Positions 50,180 through 59,243 of a stretch of DNA of 64,000 nt are shown here, one piece after another. Every line of letters begins with the position of its first letter. Position 1 is the stretch's first letter. The DNA comes from Bacteroidales bacterium UBA6229 (lineage in GTDB: Bacteria > Bacteroidota > Bacteroidia > Bacteroidales > F082), in the NCBI GenBank assembly GCA_002440975.1, contig DJWN01000051.1:7320-71319 (forward strand), given 5' to 3'. Under the pieces are notes generated by a model, which was not told where the DNA came from, made no database searches, and worked only from the letters and a program-made list of their open reading frames with translations. The position numbers and the translations under genes were made by a program.

Positions 50180-50608
50180 TTATTTTTGTCTGTTGCGGGG
50201 AAGAATAAAATTTGTGAGTCGGCAGCTCGAAACCAATTGTCCGTCTTCGTCTTTGATGTCAATATTCCACAGGTGAGTGTTTCGTCCCTGATGGATGATC
50301 TTTGCTTCGCCAATAACCCTTCCTTTGCGGCCTGCACGCACATGATTGGCACTCATATGCGATCCGCGCACCTCATATTCATCGAGCCCGACCATAAAAG
50401 CCGATCCCAAACTGCCCAGTGTTTCGGCCAGTGCCAAACTGCTGCCGCCATGCAAAATGCCCATAGGTTGCATGGTATTTTTATTCACAGGCATGCTGGC
50501 TTTTACATAGCCTGATCGAATTTCGAGGTATTCAATGCCGAGTTGGGCCATCAGGGTGTTGGCATTCATTTGGTTAAGCTCTTCGAGACTTGTCTTTGAG
50601 TTGATCAT
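50180..50608 (-). CDS. menI: Hotdog-fold thioesterase, probable DHNA-CoA hydrolase
   Basis: A 142-residue PaaI/4HBT-type hotdog protein with ILHGGSSLALAETLGS, the family substrate and catalytic block. Because it lies directly in front of menF in the men operon, the likely job is hydrolysis of 1,4-dihydroxy-2-naphthoyl-CoA (MenI), although related enzymes act on other acyl-CoAs. It starts 11 bases after comM on the same strand. Confidence 0.8.
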   Translation of the reverse strand: MINSKTSLEELNQMNANTLMAQLGIEYLEIRSGYVKASMPVNKNTMQPMGILHGGSSLALAETLGSLGSAFMVGLDEYEVRGSHMSANHVRAGRKGRVIGEAKIIHQGRNTHLWNIDIKDEDGQLVSSCRLTNFILPRNRQK

Positions 50609-50619
50609 GATGTATTGCT

Positions 50620-52158
50620 TTAAGTGCCCCAGGTTTCCCTGTCGAGGCTGCGATAGTTGATGGCTTCGGCCAGGTGTTCTGTTTTGATGTGTTCGCTTTG
50701 TTCCAGATCGGCGATGGTACGCGATACTTTTAATATCCGATCATAGGCTCTGGCCGAAAGGCTTAAACGTTCCATGGCATTCTTTAAAAGTGCCCTTCCT
50801 GTATCATCAATGTCGCAGTATTGATTGAGCATTTTGCTGCTCATTTGTGCATTGGCGTGAATCTGAGGATGTTCTGCAAAGCGATTTTCCTGTATTTTGC
50901 GTGCCAGCATCACCCTTTCGCGAATCAGATGGCTTTCTTCTCCATTGCGGCGTTCGGATAAATCTTTAAAGGCCACTGGTACCACTTCCACATGTAGGTC
51001 GATGCGATCCATGAGCGGGCCGGAAATTTTATTCAGGTATTTTTGAACCAGGCCGGGGGCACAAACGCATTCCTGATCGGGATGGTTGTAATAGCCGCAG
51101 GGACAAGGATTCATGGCGGCAATCAGCATGAAACTTGCCGGAAAATCAACCGAAATCCTGGCACGTGAAATGGTCACCACCCGATCCTCCATGGGTTGTC
51201 TCATCACCTCTAACACCGAGCGTTTGAACTCAGGCAGCTCGTCCAGAAACAATACGCCATTATGCGCCAGCGAAATTTCGCCAGGCTGTGGGTAAGTGCC
51301 GCCACCAACAAGTCCTGCATCCGAAATGGTATGATGTGGGCTGCGGAATGGCCGGGCTGAGACAAGTGAAGTGTTTTGGCCTAAAATGCCTGAAACAGAG
51401 TGTATTTTGGTTGTTTCCAGTGCCTCTTCCAGGCTAAGCGGAGGCAAAATGGAAGGTAAACGCTTGGCCAGCATTGTTTTTCCTGATCCGGGAGGGCCGA
51501 TTAAAATGACATTATGCCCGCCTGCAGCGGCAATTTCGAGTGCTCTTTTGATATTTTCCTGGCCTTTTACATCCGAAAAATCAAACTCATATGGGTTTTT
51601 TCCATTTAAAAATTCATCAGAAATGACGGGCTTGGTGGCTTCTAACTGCTTGTTGCCATTCAGGAAATTGATCACATCCAGTATGCTGGAGGCTCCGTAC
51701 ACGTCAACTTGTTCCACAACAGCGGCTTCAGCAGCATTTTCCATGGGGAGAATCAAACCTTTAAAGCCTTCCTGCATGGCTTTGATGGCAATGGGTAAGG
51801 CACCTTTGATGGGTTTGAGGCCTCCGTCCAGCGACAACTCGCCCATGATGATAAACTCATCCAGGTGGTGGTGCGCTACTTGTCCGGATGCTGCCAGTAT
51901 GCCAATGGCGATAGGTAAGTCATACGCTGAACCTTCCTTTCGGATGTCGGCAGGTGCCATATTGATCACAATTTTTTGCTTGGGATATTTATAACCCACA
52001 TTGTTGAGGGCAGCTTCGATGCGTTGCTGGCTTTCCTTTACGGCACTGTCAGGCAATCCAACCAGAAAAAACTGTATGCCTTTGTCAATATTTACTTCAA
52101 TGGTGATGGGAATGGCTTCGATGCCAAACAATGCGCTTCCGTGTGTTTTTACAAGCAT
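50620..52158 (-). CDS. comM: YifB/ComM family Mg-chelatase-like AAA+ ATPase
   Basis: A 512-residue protein: N-terminal Lon-protease-like fold (about 1-165), Mg-chelatase-type AAA+ core with Walker A LIGPPGSGKTMLAK near 217-230 and Walker B GVLFLDELPEF, and a C-terminal Mg-chelatase-like domain. Zinc-type cysteines PCPCGYYNHPDQECVC are seen near 353-368. The Haemophilus/Vibrio homologue is a helicase for branch migration in natural transformation. It leads the run to the men operon with an 11-base gap. Confidence 0.94.
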   Translation of the reverse strand: MLVKTHGSALFGIEAIPITIEVNIDKGIQFFLVGLPDSAVKESQQRIEAALNNVGYKYPKQKIVINMAPADIRKEGSAYDLPIAIGILAASGQVAHHHLDEFIIMGELSLDGGLKPIKGALPIAIKAMQEGFKGLILPMENAAEAAVVEQVDVYGASSILDVINFLNGNKQLEATKPVISDEFLNGKNPYEFDFSDVKGQENIKRALEIAAAGGHNVILIGPPGSGKTMLAKRLPSILPPLSLEEALETTKIHSVSGILGQNTSLVSARPFRSPHHTISDAGLVGGGTYPQPGEISLAHNGVLFLDELPEFKRSVLEVMRQPMEDRVVTISRARISVDFPASFMLIAAMNPCPCGYYNHPDQECVCAPGLVQKYLNKISGPLMDRIDLHVEVVPVAFKDLSERRNGEESHLIRERVMLARKIQENRFAEHPQIHANAQMSSKMLNQYCDIDDTGRALLKNAMERLSLSARAYDRILKVSRTIADLEQSEHIKTEHLAEAINYRSLDRETWGT

Positions 52159-52189
52159 AACCAGTGAGTCGTTTAGTATCTAGTTTGCA

Positions 52190-52197
52190 CAAAAATA
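52190..52197 (-). promoter_or_regulatory. Bacteroidota -7 box before comM
   Basis: TATTTTTG on the minus strand matches TAnnTTTG, 31 bases before the comM ATG; it may serve comM and the men genes. Confidence 0.45.
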
Positions 52198-52246
52198 CGG
52201 AATAAGCTTGTTATACTGAATAAAAGTTTTAGCTGAAAATGAAATT

Positions 52247-53254
52247 TTACTTTTGCACAGGCTTGTAACGGGCTTCCATTAAAATGGTTTGTGCATCATG
52301 CTCATCGATGAGTTTTCTGATGCAAAAGCTGGGATGATTGTCAGCATAGCTCCTGACGAGTTGCAATCCAATGAACTCACCCAGGCGTGCTGGTGCTTCA
52401 TCAGAAAAGTCCTGAGTGAAAGGGCCGTCAGCAAAAAGTTTTTTAAATAGCTCATAACTATTTGAATAAAGCAACTGATCGCCAACCAGAAAAGCCCAGA
52501 TTTCTCCTTCGTGTTTTGTTGCCCATTTCAGTTGTTCAGCCGTATAGGACAACAGAATTTCATCTGATATGTCAGGTATCATTGCTTCGATGAAAAGCAA
52601 TTTTTTTCCGGCCATCACCAATTCATCCAGGATGGTGGCAGCATTGGGTTGAGGTGGCAGGTAGGCTTCATAAATGGCTGCAGCCAGGTCGCGTGCTATA
52701 AAATCGGGCTTCATGCCATACCTGAGATATTTTGGAATAGCAAGTTGTGTGTAGGCTTTGGTTTCGCTGCCCAGGTAATTATCAATGCCGATAGCGATGG
52801 CATCCTGCCCGGCTATTATCGGCATTTCGTATTGTACTCCTGAAATATAGGTATAAATAGGAGGAGGCGAAATGGCCGGATAAAAATGTTCGAAATGCTG
52901 TATCACAGGCAGAAGTTTTTTCTCAAGATTATTAAGATCGGGAAAAAGTTTCCGGGCTTGACGATTTAAACCAATCAAGAAGGTGTCGGATACAAAGTCA
53001 TAAATCTGTTTAACGTTCTCAGGATCATTGAGATCGGCAAGTAAAAACTGTGGGAAATCGGGTTGGAGCCTCAGTAGTTCAGCCTTAAGATTTGCGGTAT
53101 CAGCATCAAAAAGAGCTTTGCCATAAGCTTTGATTTCGATTTTCTGTGTTTTGAGCTTAGTGGTATCGATTTCAAACTTATCGCGGTAACTGCTTTCGCA
53201 GGCGAAAAATGTTATGACAAATAGCAAGAAAAGAATCAGATATTTGTTTTTCAT
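52247..53254 (-). CDS. gldB: Gliding motility lipoprotein GldB
   Basis: A 335-residue lipoprotein with lipidated C19 (ITFFAC). GldB-type features include YGKALFDADTANLKAEL, PDFPQFLLADLNDPE, and FIARDLAAAIYEAYLP near 185-200. In flavobacteria GldB is needed for gliding and is encoded beside nadE-region genes, as here (nadE is nearby). The role in T9SS function is established only by genetics. It follows the beta-barrel gene and its terminator on the same strand. Confidence 0.85.
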   Translation of the reverse strand: MKNKYLILFLLFVITFFACESSYRDKFEIDTTKLKTQKIEIKAYGKALFDADTANLKAELLRLQPDFPQFLLADLNDPENVKQIYDFVSDTFLIGLNRQARKLFPDLNNLEKKLLPVIQHFEHFYPAISPPPIYTYISGVQYEMPIIAGQDAIAIGIDNYLGSETKAYTQLAIPKYLRYGMKPDFIARDLAAAIYEAYLPPQPNAATILDELVMAGKKLLFIEAMIPDISDEILLSYTAEQLKWATKHEGEIWAFLVGDQLLYSNSYELFKKLFADGPFTQDFSDEAPARLGEFIGLQLVRSYADNHPSFCIRKLIDEHDAQTILMEARYKPVQK

Positions 53255-53278
53255 GGAATTTTTCTCAACCTGTGGATA

Positions 53279-53306
53279 TAAAAAAACCGCTTCAAACGAA
53301 ACGGTT
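53279..53306 (-). terminator. Terminator after the outer-membrane beta-barrel gene
   Basis: On the minus strand AACCG pairs with CGGTT around TTTCGTTTGAAG and is followed by six or more T. gldB starts only 25 bases further, so read-through may occur. Confidence 0.65.
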
Positions 53307-53327
53307 ATTCTAACATATTATTTTATA

Positions 53328-53945
53328 TCAGATAATTTTCCAACCAAGCGTTACCATAAAACCCTGTGATTTGGAATCGAATTTTACGGTTTCTCCATTT
53401 TCAAGGGTAATATCTGAAATCACATTATTCAATCCCAAATAGTACTGCACATCAAGTGTAAACATCAACACATCCACACCGGCACCAAACTGAAATCCCC
53501 ATTGTATATCTTTCAGGTCAGTTTCTTTGATGATGGTGCCCGATTTGAGAGGATTAATTTTTTTATCGGTGTATATATTTGCTGTTGGTCCAGCCTGAGC
53601 CCGAATATTCCCAAACTTCAGGTCGGCAAGTTTTATCCCGATGTATAATGGAATTTGTAAAGTTTTAAGTTCCACCTCGTCTTCAATAGGTGACCCATTG
53701 TCCAAAGTTGGGGATTTGAATACGCCTCCGGAGGTATAAAAGTTAATTTCGGGCTGCACGTACCATTTATCTCCCAGTCTGACAAAAGCACCATAAATAA
53801 AACTGCTTTTCAGATCAGAATTGATATCACTTTTGTCCACAGAGAGCTTGCTGGTTGTGTAACCAATTTTAGGGCCGAGCGATATCTGAGCTGACAAGGC
53901 ACTAGCCATTAACACAAACGTAAATGCAAAAAGTATTTTTTTCAT
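53328..53945 (-). CDS. Outer-membrane beta-barrel protein (PorT-like)
   Basis: A 205-residue exported protein of the outer-membrane beta-barrel family common in Bacteroidota. Signal peptide ends near ALSAQ. SLGPKIGYTTSKLS, YGAFVRLGDKWYVQPEINFY and the GFQFGAGVDVLMFTLDVQYYLGL strands fit a small eight-strand barrel. Start 53945 is chosen because it begins the signal; a frame upstream adds 33 residues without reason. A -7 box is 22 bases upstream of the ATG. Confidence 0.83.
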   Translation of the reverse strand: MKKILFAFTFVLMASALSAQISLGPKIGYTTSKLSVDKSDINSDLKSSFIYGAFVRLGDKWYVQPEINFYTSGGVFKSPTLDNGSPIEDEVELKTLQIPLYIGIKLADLKFGNIRAQAGPTANIYTDKKINPLKSGTIIKETDLKDIQWGFQFGAGVDVLMFTLDVQYYLGLNNVISDITLENGETVKFDSKSQGFMVTLGWKII

Positions 53946-53966
53946 GACTTCTGGTTTTTGTTTAAG

Positions 53967-53974
53967 CAAAAGTA
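53967..53974 (-). promoter_or_regulatory. Bacteroidota -7 box before the beta-barrel gene
   Basis: TACTTTTG on the minus strand matches TAnnTTTG, 21 bases before the ATG. Confidence 0.4.
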
Positions 53975-54122
53975 AGTATTTCAAACATAAAAGTAAGTTT
54001 TTTTGTAAAGTGGCACCAAACAATACAGCATTTATTGTCAACAATCTTTTATTGAAAACTCATTTGGCAAGCTAATAATTTAGCAGTTTTTTTGGTTAAT
54101 TTTACGGCCAAAACCACGCATT

Positions 54123-54818
54123 ATGAATAAGAAATTCCTGATTATGTTGATGATGGTCATTTTTATGACTGCTGGAATTGCTTCTGCCCAGCAAAAGGCT
54201 TTTCAGTTTGGATTTAAAGTAGCTCCTTCGATGGGTTGGATTAAGCCAAATACTATTGATTATGAACGAGATGGCGTAAAAGCTGGTTTCAATTGGGGTT
54301 TTGTAGGTGAATTTTTCCTCATGGAAAATTATGCCATCCTCACCGGTTTTAATGTGATGTATTTAAATGGGGCCTACACTTATCCCGACAAGATTACAAA
54401 CTCCGTTGGCAGCCTTATCGGGAATACAAAACGCGAACTACACCTTAAATATATACAGCTTCCGGTGATTTTAAAGATGAAAACGAACGATTTTGGCGGC
54501 CTGAGGGTTTATGGTGAGATGGGTTTTGGGCTTGGTTTTAGGGTAGATGCCAAAGCTGATGATCAGTTTACTGCTGACAACTCGCAACACGAAGTAGTTA
54601 CCTCCGATGTGGGAAGTCAGTACCGCTTCACACGCGAGTCGCTTATCCTTGGTGCTGGTGTTGAATATCTTTTGGGAGGATCAACCTTTATTACGGCCGG
54701 GATTCGATTTGATAATAATTTCATCGATATCATCAAAGACCAGAACAAAGTGGATAGCTCTGTTGAGCAAAAGGGGATATCCAATCTGCTGGAACTTCAG
54801 ATAGGACTGTTGTTTTAA
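54123..54818 (+). CDS. Outer-membrane beta-barrel protein (PorT family-like)
   Basis: A 231-residue exported barrel. Signal peptide ends near GIASA. QFGFKVAPSMGWIKP, GFNWGFVGEFFLMENYAILTGFN and LHLKYIQLPVILKMKT are typical of the PorT-type family of Bacteroidota. The function may lie in the outer membrane, and T9SS-related roles are known for PorT itself, but this one cannot be told apart from other family members. nadE starts 11 bases after its stop, so the two are probably co-transcribed. Confidence 0.85.
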   Translation: MNKKFLIMLMMVIFMTAGIASAQQKAFQFGFKVAPSMGWIKPNTIDYERDGVKAGFNWGFVGEFFLMENYAILTGFNVMYLNGAYTYPDKITNSVGSLIGNTKRELHLKYIQLPVILKMKTNDFGGLRVYGEMGFGLGFRVDAKADDQFTADNSQHEVVTSDVGSQYRFTRESLILGAGVEYLLGGSTFITAGIRFDNNFIDIIKDQNKVDSSVEQKGISNLLELQIGLLF

Positions 54819-54829
54819 ATATCTAAACC

Positions 54830-56455
54830 GTGAGAATAGCATTAGCGCAGCTCAACTATCATATTGGTCATTTTGAGTCTAATACATTAAAAATTATTGA
54901 TACAGCCAATAAGGCACAAAAGCTGGGTGCTGAACTTACTGTTTTTGCAGAAATGGCCATTTCGGGTTATCCGCCCCGCGATTTTCTGGAGTTTGAGGAT
55001 TTTATCGACAGCTGTGAGGCGCAACTCGATATCATTGCTGAGGCTTGTTTTGATATTCCCCTGATCTTGGGTGTACCCATACGTAATACGACAAATAAGG
55101 GCAAACCACTTTTTAATGCAGCAGTTTTTCTTTTTCAGGGGAAAAAAAAGTATTTCCGAAAAGGGCTTTTACCGGATTATGATGTTTTTGATGAGTACCG
55201 CTATTTTGAACCAGCCGATCGGTTTGAATGCCTTAATTTCAGGGGAAAGAAAATTGCGCTCACAGTTTGTGAAGACCTGTGGAATGTGGAGGATCACCCG
55301 CTTTATGTGAAGCAACCCATGGAAGAACTGATTCTTGAGGAACCTGATCTGCTGATCAATATTGCTGCTTCACCCTTTGATTACGATCAGGCTGAAAAGC
55401 GCGAAAAGGTGCTGCGCAAAAATGTGGAAAAGTATAAGTTGCCACTTGTTTATGTGAATCATGTCGGTGCTCAAACGGAACTGCTTTTTGATGGTGGTTC
55501 GCTGGCCATGGATCGAAATGGCAGGATCATCAGTCGTTTGCGTTTTTTTGAAGAGGACTTGCAAATCGTTGATTCGGATAGTTATAGTACTCATTTTGTA
55601 AATGCTTTGCCCGGAAAGATAGAACGCATCCACGATGCCCTTGTGATGGGTATTCGGAATTATTTTCAGAAGCTGGGTTTTTCGAAGGCTGTTTTAGGAC
55701 TCTCCGGTGGGCTGGATTCGGCAGTAACCATGGTACTCGCTGCCCGGGCTTTGGGAAGCGAAAATGTATATGCCGTGCTGATGCCCTCACAGTTCACTTC
55801 GGATCATTCGGTGCAGGATGCGCTGGATCTGGTTAAAAATCTGGGTTCTCCCTATCAAACCATTCCAATAAAGGAGATCTATCAAGGTTTTGAAAATGAA
55901 TTGAGTGAGACTTTTAAAGGCAAAGCTTTTGATGTGACCGAAGAAAATATACAGGCCCGAATACGTGGCGCGCTGTTGATGGCCTTATCCAATAAATTTG
56001 GTTATATCCTCCTCAATACCAGCAACAAAAGTGAAGCAGCAGTAGGTTATGGAACGCTTTATGGCGATATGAACGGCGGGCTATCGGTTTTGGGAGATGT
56101 TTACAAAACAGAGGTTTTTGAGCTGGCAAGATATATCAACACAGATCAGGAAATCATTCCTGAAAATACCATCATCAAGCCACCTTCAGCTGAGTTGCGT
56201 CCTGATCAGAAAGACAGCGACAGCTTACCTAAATATGAACTGCTCGACAGGATTTTGTATGCTTATATTGAGCAAAGGATGGGACCTGAGGCAATTGTGA
56301 AACTGGGAATTGACCCGCACACTGTGGCACGGGTTTTACGACTTGTGAATAGCAATGAATATAAAAGGTATCAAAGTCCGCCCATATTGCGCGTATCTCC
56401 CAAAGCCTTTGGAATGGGCAGACGTATGCCTATTGTAGCCCGATATCTTTCTTAG
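54830..56455 (+). CDS. nadE: NAD+ synthase, glutamine-hydrolysing
   Basis: The 541-residue enzyme adds ammonia to nicotinate adenine dinucleotide to give NAD. It has an N-terminal nitrilase-type glutaminase domain (E41, K111, C147 catalytic triad) and a C-terminal synthetase domain with the P-loop LSGGLDSAV near 290 and NKSEAAVGYGTLYGDMNGG. Start is GTG at 54830. It sits in the gldB neighbourhood as in flavobacteria. Its stop is three bases from that of the convergent NifU-like gene. Confidence 0.95.
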   Translation: MRIALAQLNYHIGHFESNTLKIIDTANKAQKLGAELTVFAEMAISGYPPRDFLEFEDFIDSCEAQLDIIAEACFDIPLILGVPIRNTTNKGKPLFNAAVFLFQGKKKYFRKGLLPDYDVFDEYRYFEPADRFECLNFRGKKIALTVCEDLWNVEDHPLYVKQPMEELILEEPDLLINIAASPFDYDQAEKREKVLRKNVEKYKLPLVYVNHVGAQTELLFDGGSLAMDRNGRIISRLRFFEEDLQIVDSDSYSTHFVNALPGKIERIHDALVMGIRNYFQKLGFSKAVLGLSGGLDSAVTMVLAARALGSENVYAVLMPSQFTSDHSVQDALDLVKNLGSPYQTIPIKEIYQGFENELSETFKGKAFDVTEENIQARIRGALLMALSNKFGYILLNTSNKSEAAVGYGTLYGDMNGGLSVLGDVYKTEVFELARYINTDQEIIPENTIIKPPSAELRPDQKDSDSLPKYELLDRILYAYIEQRMGPEAIVKLGIDPHTVARVLRLVNSNEYKRYQSPPILRVSPKAFGMGRRMPIVARYLS

Positions 56456-56458
56456 GGC

Positions 56459-56713
56459 TTAGAGGTTGATGGCCTCAACTGACTTGATTTCCGGAAGTGC
56501 TTTGCGGATCGTGTTTTCAACGCCATTTTTGAGTGTCATTGTGCTGTAGGGGCAGCTGCCACAAGCACCGGTAAGCTCAACATTTACGATTAAATCGTCC
56601 GTGATTTCCACAAAATTGATATCGCCACCATCTTGTTGCAGATAAGGCCTTACCTGTTCGATGATATTCTTCACTTTTTGTGTGAGCATTTCTTTTTGTT
56701 CTGTCATAATCAA
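56459..56713 (-). CDS. NifU-like Fe-S scaffold protein
   Basis: An 84-residue NifU C-terminal (Nfu) domain with the cluster-binding CGSCPYS motif. Such proteins carry and deliver Fe-S clusters. It starts 11 bases after apbC, so the two form an Fe-S assembly pair. Start M1 or M3 cannot be told apart. It lacks the N-terminal domain of NfuA, usual for short forms. Confidence 0.94.
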   Translation of the reverse strand: MIMTEQKEMLTQKVKNIIEQVRPYLQQDGGDINFVEITDDLIVNVELTGACGSCPYSTMTLKNGVENTIRKALPEIKSVEAINL

Positions 56714-56724
56714 TAGTATTAGTG

Positions 56725-57765
56725 TTATTGAAACTTTTCTCTTAATCGTGCTGCTACCTCATCAAAGGCTTTGGTAACAGGCGAGTTTTCGTCGAGGGCG
56801 ATTGGGTTGCCGTTATCCCCGCTGGCGGCAATTTTTTCATCAATTGGAATTTGGCCGAGGAAAGGTATGTCTAACTCATCAGCAAATTGTTGTCCGTGGC
56901 CGTCGCCAAAGATGAAATATTTTTTTTCGGGACTATCCGAAGGGGTAAAATAAGCCATGTTTTCAATCAGGCCAAGCAATGGAATGGTGAGTTTTTCCTG
57001 TTTGAACATTGTTGCAGCACGCCTTACGTCAGCAAAGGCAACTTTTTGCGGAGTGGTAACGATCACAGCTCCATTCACTGAATAGGACTGAGCCAGTGTG
57101 AGTTGAATATCGCCGGTTCCGGGTGGCAGGTCAATCACCAAAAAGTCGAGCACACCCCAATCGGCATCGCTTAACAATTGATTTAGTGCAGTGGTGGCCA
57201 TAGGGCCTCTCCACACCAAAGGTTTGTTGCTGTCAACAAAATAGCCGATCGAAAGTAGCTTGATGCCATATTTTTCGATGGGAACAATCACAGGTTTGCC
57301 TTCCTTTTCGTAAACACCCGGCTGCATATTTTCGGTGCCAAACATCATCGGAACAGAAGGCCCGTAAATGTCTGCATCAACAAGTCCTACCTGCGAACCG
57401 GCACGTGAAAGTGCGATGGCAAGGTTTGCAGCAACAGTAGATTTTCCAACGCCGCCTTTTCCGGATGCAACGGCTATGATATGTTTTACTCCGGCCAGGG
57501 GGCCACGGCCTTTGTCTTTTTCAGCAATAGGCGTGATTTCAAGTTTTATTTCTTCGCCAAATGCTGCTTTGAGGGCTTTGGTGGCTGCCCCCATCACAAT
57601 GTTTACTGAAGCTTCACCAAGTTTAGGAAAGACGAGCCTGAATCGGATGCTGTTGTCAGTAACTTCAAGTTCGTCCACCATGCCCAGATCAACGATATTG
57701 TCGCCCTTTGCAAAATAGATCACCCCTTTTAAAACTTCAATTACACTGCTTTTTGTGCGTGTCAT
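56725..57765 (-). CDS. apbC: Mrp/ApbC family Fe-S carrier ATPase
   Basis: A 346-residue P-loop protein with a DUF59/MIP18 N-domain (1-85) and the deviant Walker A GKGGVGKST near 105-113. The family helps transfer Fe-S clusters. Unlike E. coli Mrp, the CxxC near the C terminus is not visible: the stretch after GLIENMAYF reads TPSDSPEKKY. It leads the pair with the NifU-like gene, which may supply the cluster ligand. Confidence 0.93.
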   Translation of the reverse strand: MTRTKSSVIEVLKGVIYFAKGDNIVDLGMVDELEVTDNSIRFRLVFPKLGEASVNIVMGAATKALKAAFGEEIKLEITPIAEKDKGRGPLAGVKHIIAVASGKGGVGKSTVAANLAIALSRAGSQVGLVDADIYGPSVPMMFGTENMQPGVYEKEGKPVIVPIEKYGIKLLSIGYFVDSNKPLVWRGPMATTALNQLLSDADWGVLDFLVIDLPPGTGDIQLTLAQSYSVNGAVIVTTPQKVAFADVRRAATMFKQEKLTIPLLGLIENMAYFTPSDSPEKKYFIFGDGHGQQFADELDIPFLGQIPIDEKIAASGDNGNPIALDENSPVTKAFDEVAARLREKFQ

Positions 57766-57811
57766 GATATGCTTATTTAGACTGGTTAAAAATAAGATAA
57801 TTTATTAGCGA

Positions 57812-57819
57812 CAAAGGTA
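57812..57819 (-). promoter_or_regulatory. Bacteroidota -7 box before apbC
   Basis: TACCTTTG on the minus strand matches TAnnTTTG, 46 bases before the ATG. Confidence 0.45.
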
Positions 57820-57921
57820 AAGCTTTCGGAATTATTTTGAATTCTAAATAAGCCTTGTGATCAGAATCACCCTTTGCCGTCAGGAGTTTTTTGGGATTAA
57901 GTATGTGACAACCGACTAAGG

Positions 57922-59106
57922 TCACTTTCCAAAAACTTTCAGAAACTCCGACTTTTTCCAGTTTTCAAGCACAGCCTGTTCGGCAAGTTTCGACTGTGCT
58001 TTATCGTTTAGCATCAACAGTCCGATCAGCCGGTCATTATGGAAGTAAGCCTGATAAAAGCGATCGTTAACCCGTATGGTTTCTGGTTGATAAGTACTAT
58101 TGTTGATGGGTGCATTCATCGAAAAGTAATACTGATCGAAAACTTCCATCTTGAGCCGGAATGGTTTTTTTTTGTTGATTTGTTTGTTGCCGCTTGCATT
58201 GCTTCCGGCCAGCATGCCTTGCCACTCGGCATCATGCCAAAGCCCGCTGATATGCCCTCCCGGATGTTCGGCCACATCACCGGCAGCAAACACATCCGGA
58301 TGTGAGGTTTGAAGGTATTCGTTTACTAGAATGCCTCTGTTGGTTGCCAATCCGACTTGTTGAGCCAAAGTAATTTCCGGCTTGGTTCCTATGCTGAAAA
58401 CCACCAGATCAGCAACAATCTGGATGATCTCACCGATTTTTACCAGGTATTTATCGTTGCTGGTTTTGCTGATGCCATTTACTTTTTCGTTGCAGATAAC
58501 TGTGACGCCATTTTTTTCGAGTATGCCATGTAAATGTTGCGACAGCTGATTATCAAAGTGACGGTTCATGAGTTGAATACCATTATGAACCAGTGTTACC
58601 TGTTTGCCGGCTTTTACAAACTGTTCAGCCAGTTCGATGCCCTGCACGCCTCCGCCACCGATGACTACTTTTTCTGCATTTCTGGATGCCCGTATCAATT
58701 CCTCCGCCTCATCAGCAGTACGTACCAGATAGATATTGCGTTTCCCATTGCCTTTTATTTCGGGCCATTTGGGTTTTCCTCCCAGGGTCAAAATCAATTT
58801 GTTCCACGAAAACTGGTTGCGCCTTTCGGTTTGTAGGCTTTTCGTTTTAAGGTCAAGGCTTGTTACAATATCCTTAAGCAGAGTGATTTGCCTGTTTTCG
58901 TAAAACTCTGCATCGGCCAAGGCAAACTGGTTCATGTTGAATCCCTTATAGAGGCTTTTGTCGATACGGGTTCGTTTATAGGGTAAGCGATCTTCGCCGT
59001 TGATCAGTAGCAAACTGCCTTCGTCATCATACCTGCGAATGGTTTCGGCAGCTTTAAAACCTGCTATTCCGGCTCCGACAATGATGTAATCATATCTTTT
59101 GGTCAT
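57922..59106 (-). CDS. NAD(P)/FAD-dependent oxidoreductase, rubredoxin/nitrite reductase-like
   Basis: A 394-residue flavoprotein with FAD motif GAGIAGFKAAETIRRYD near 11-27, NAD motif VIGGGGVQGIELAEQF near 147-162 and the second FAD motif DVFAAGDVAEHPGG. It is like the reductase part of NirB and rubredoxin reductases, with no Fe-S domain. No rubredoxin, ferredoxin or nitrite reductase gene is beside it. The electron acceptor is unknown. It is divergent from tatC. Confidence 0.87.
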   Translation of the reverse strand: MTKRYDYIIVGAGIAGFKAAETIRRYDDEGSLLLINGEDRLPYKRTRIDKSLYKGFNMNQFALADAEFYENRQITLLKDIVTSLDLKTKSLQTERRNQFSWNKLILTLGGKPKWPEIKGNGKRNIYLVRTADEAEELIRASRNAEKVVIGGGGVQGIELAEQFVKAGKQVTLVHNGIQLMNRHFDNQLSQHLHGILEKNGVTVICNEKVNGISKTSNDKYLVKIGEIIQIVADLVVFSIGTKPEITLAQQVGLATNRGILVNEYLQTSHPDVFAAGDVAEHPGGHISGLWHDAEWQGMLAGSNASGNKQINKKKPFRLKMEVFDQYYFSMNAPINNSTYQPETIRVNDRFYQAYFHNDRLIGLLMLNDKAQSKLAEQAVLENWKKSEFLKVFGK

Positions 59107-59119
59107 GAATGCTTTTTTA

Positions 59120-59127
59120 CAAAGGTA
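59120..59127 (-). promoter_or_regulatory. Bacteroidota -7 box before the FAD oxidoreductase
   Basis: TACCTTTG on the minus strand matches TAnnTTTG, 13 bases before the ATG. Confidence 0.4.
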
Positions 59128-59243
59128 GAAAAACTTCCTTATTTAGAAGTATTCCACATAAGGATATGGCAAGTATATCACAATTTCGGCCTCTTATTTT
59201 TGATGAGACAGATTTTGTAATTTAGCCGCTTCAATTGTTGTTT

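Noticed and set aside
51371..51994. A 207-codon frame opposite comM
   Set aside because: It lies wholly antisense to a clear ComM gene, and its codon pattern is that of a mirror of comM.
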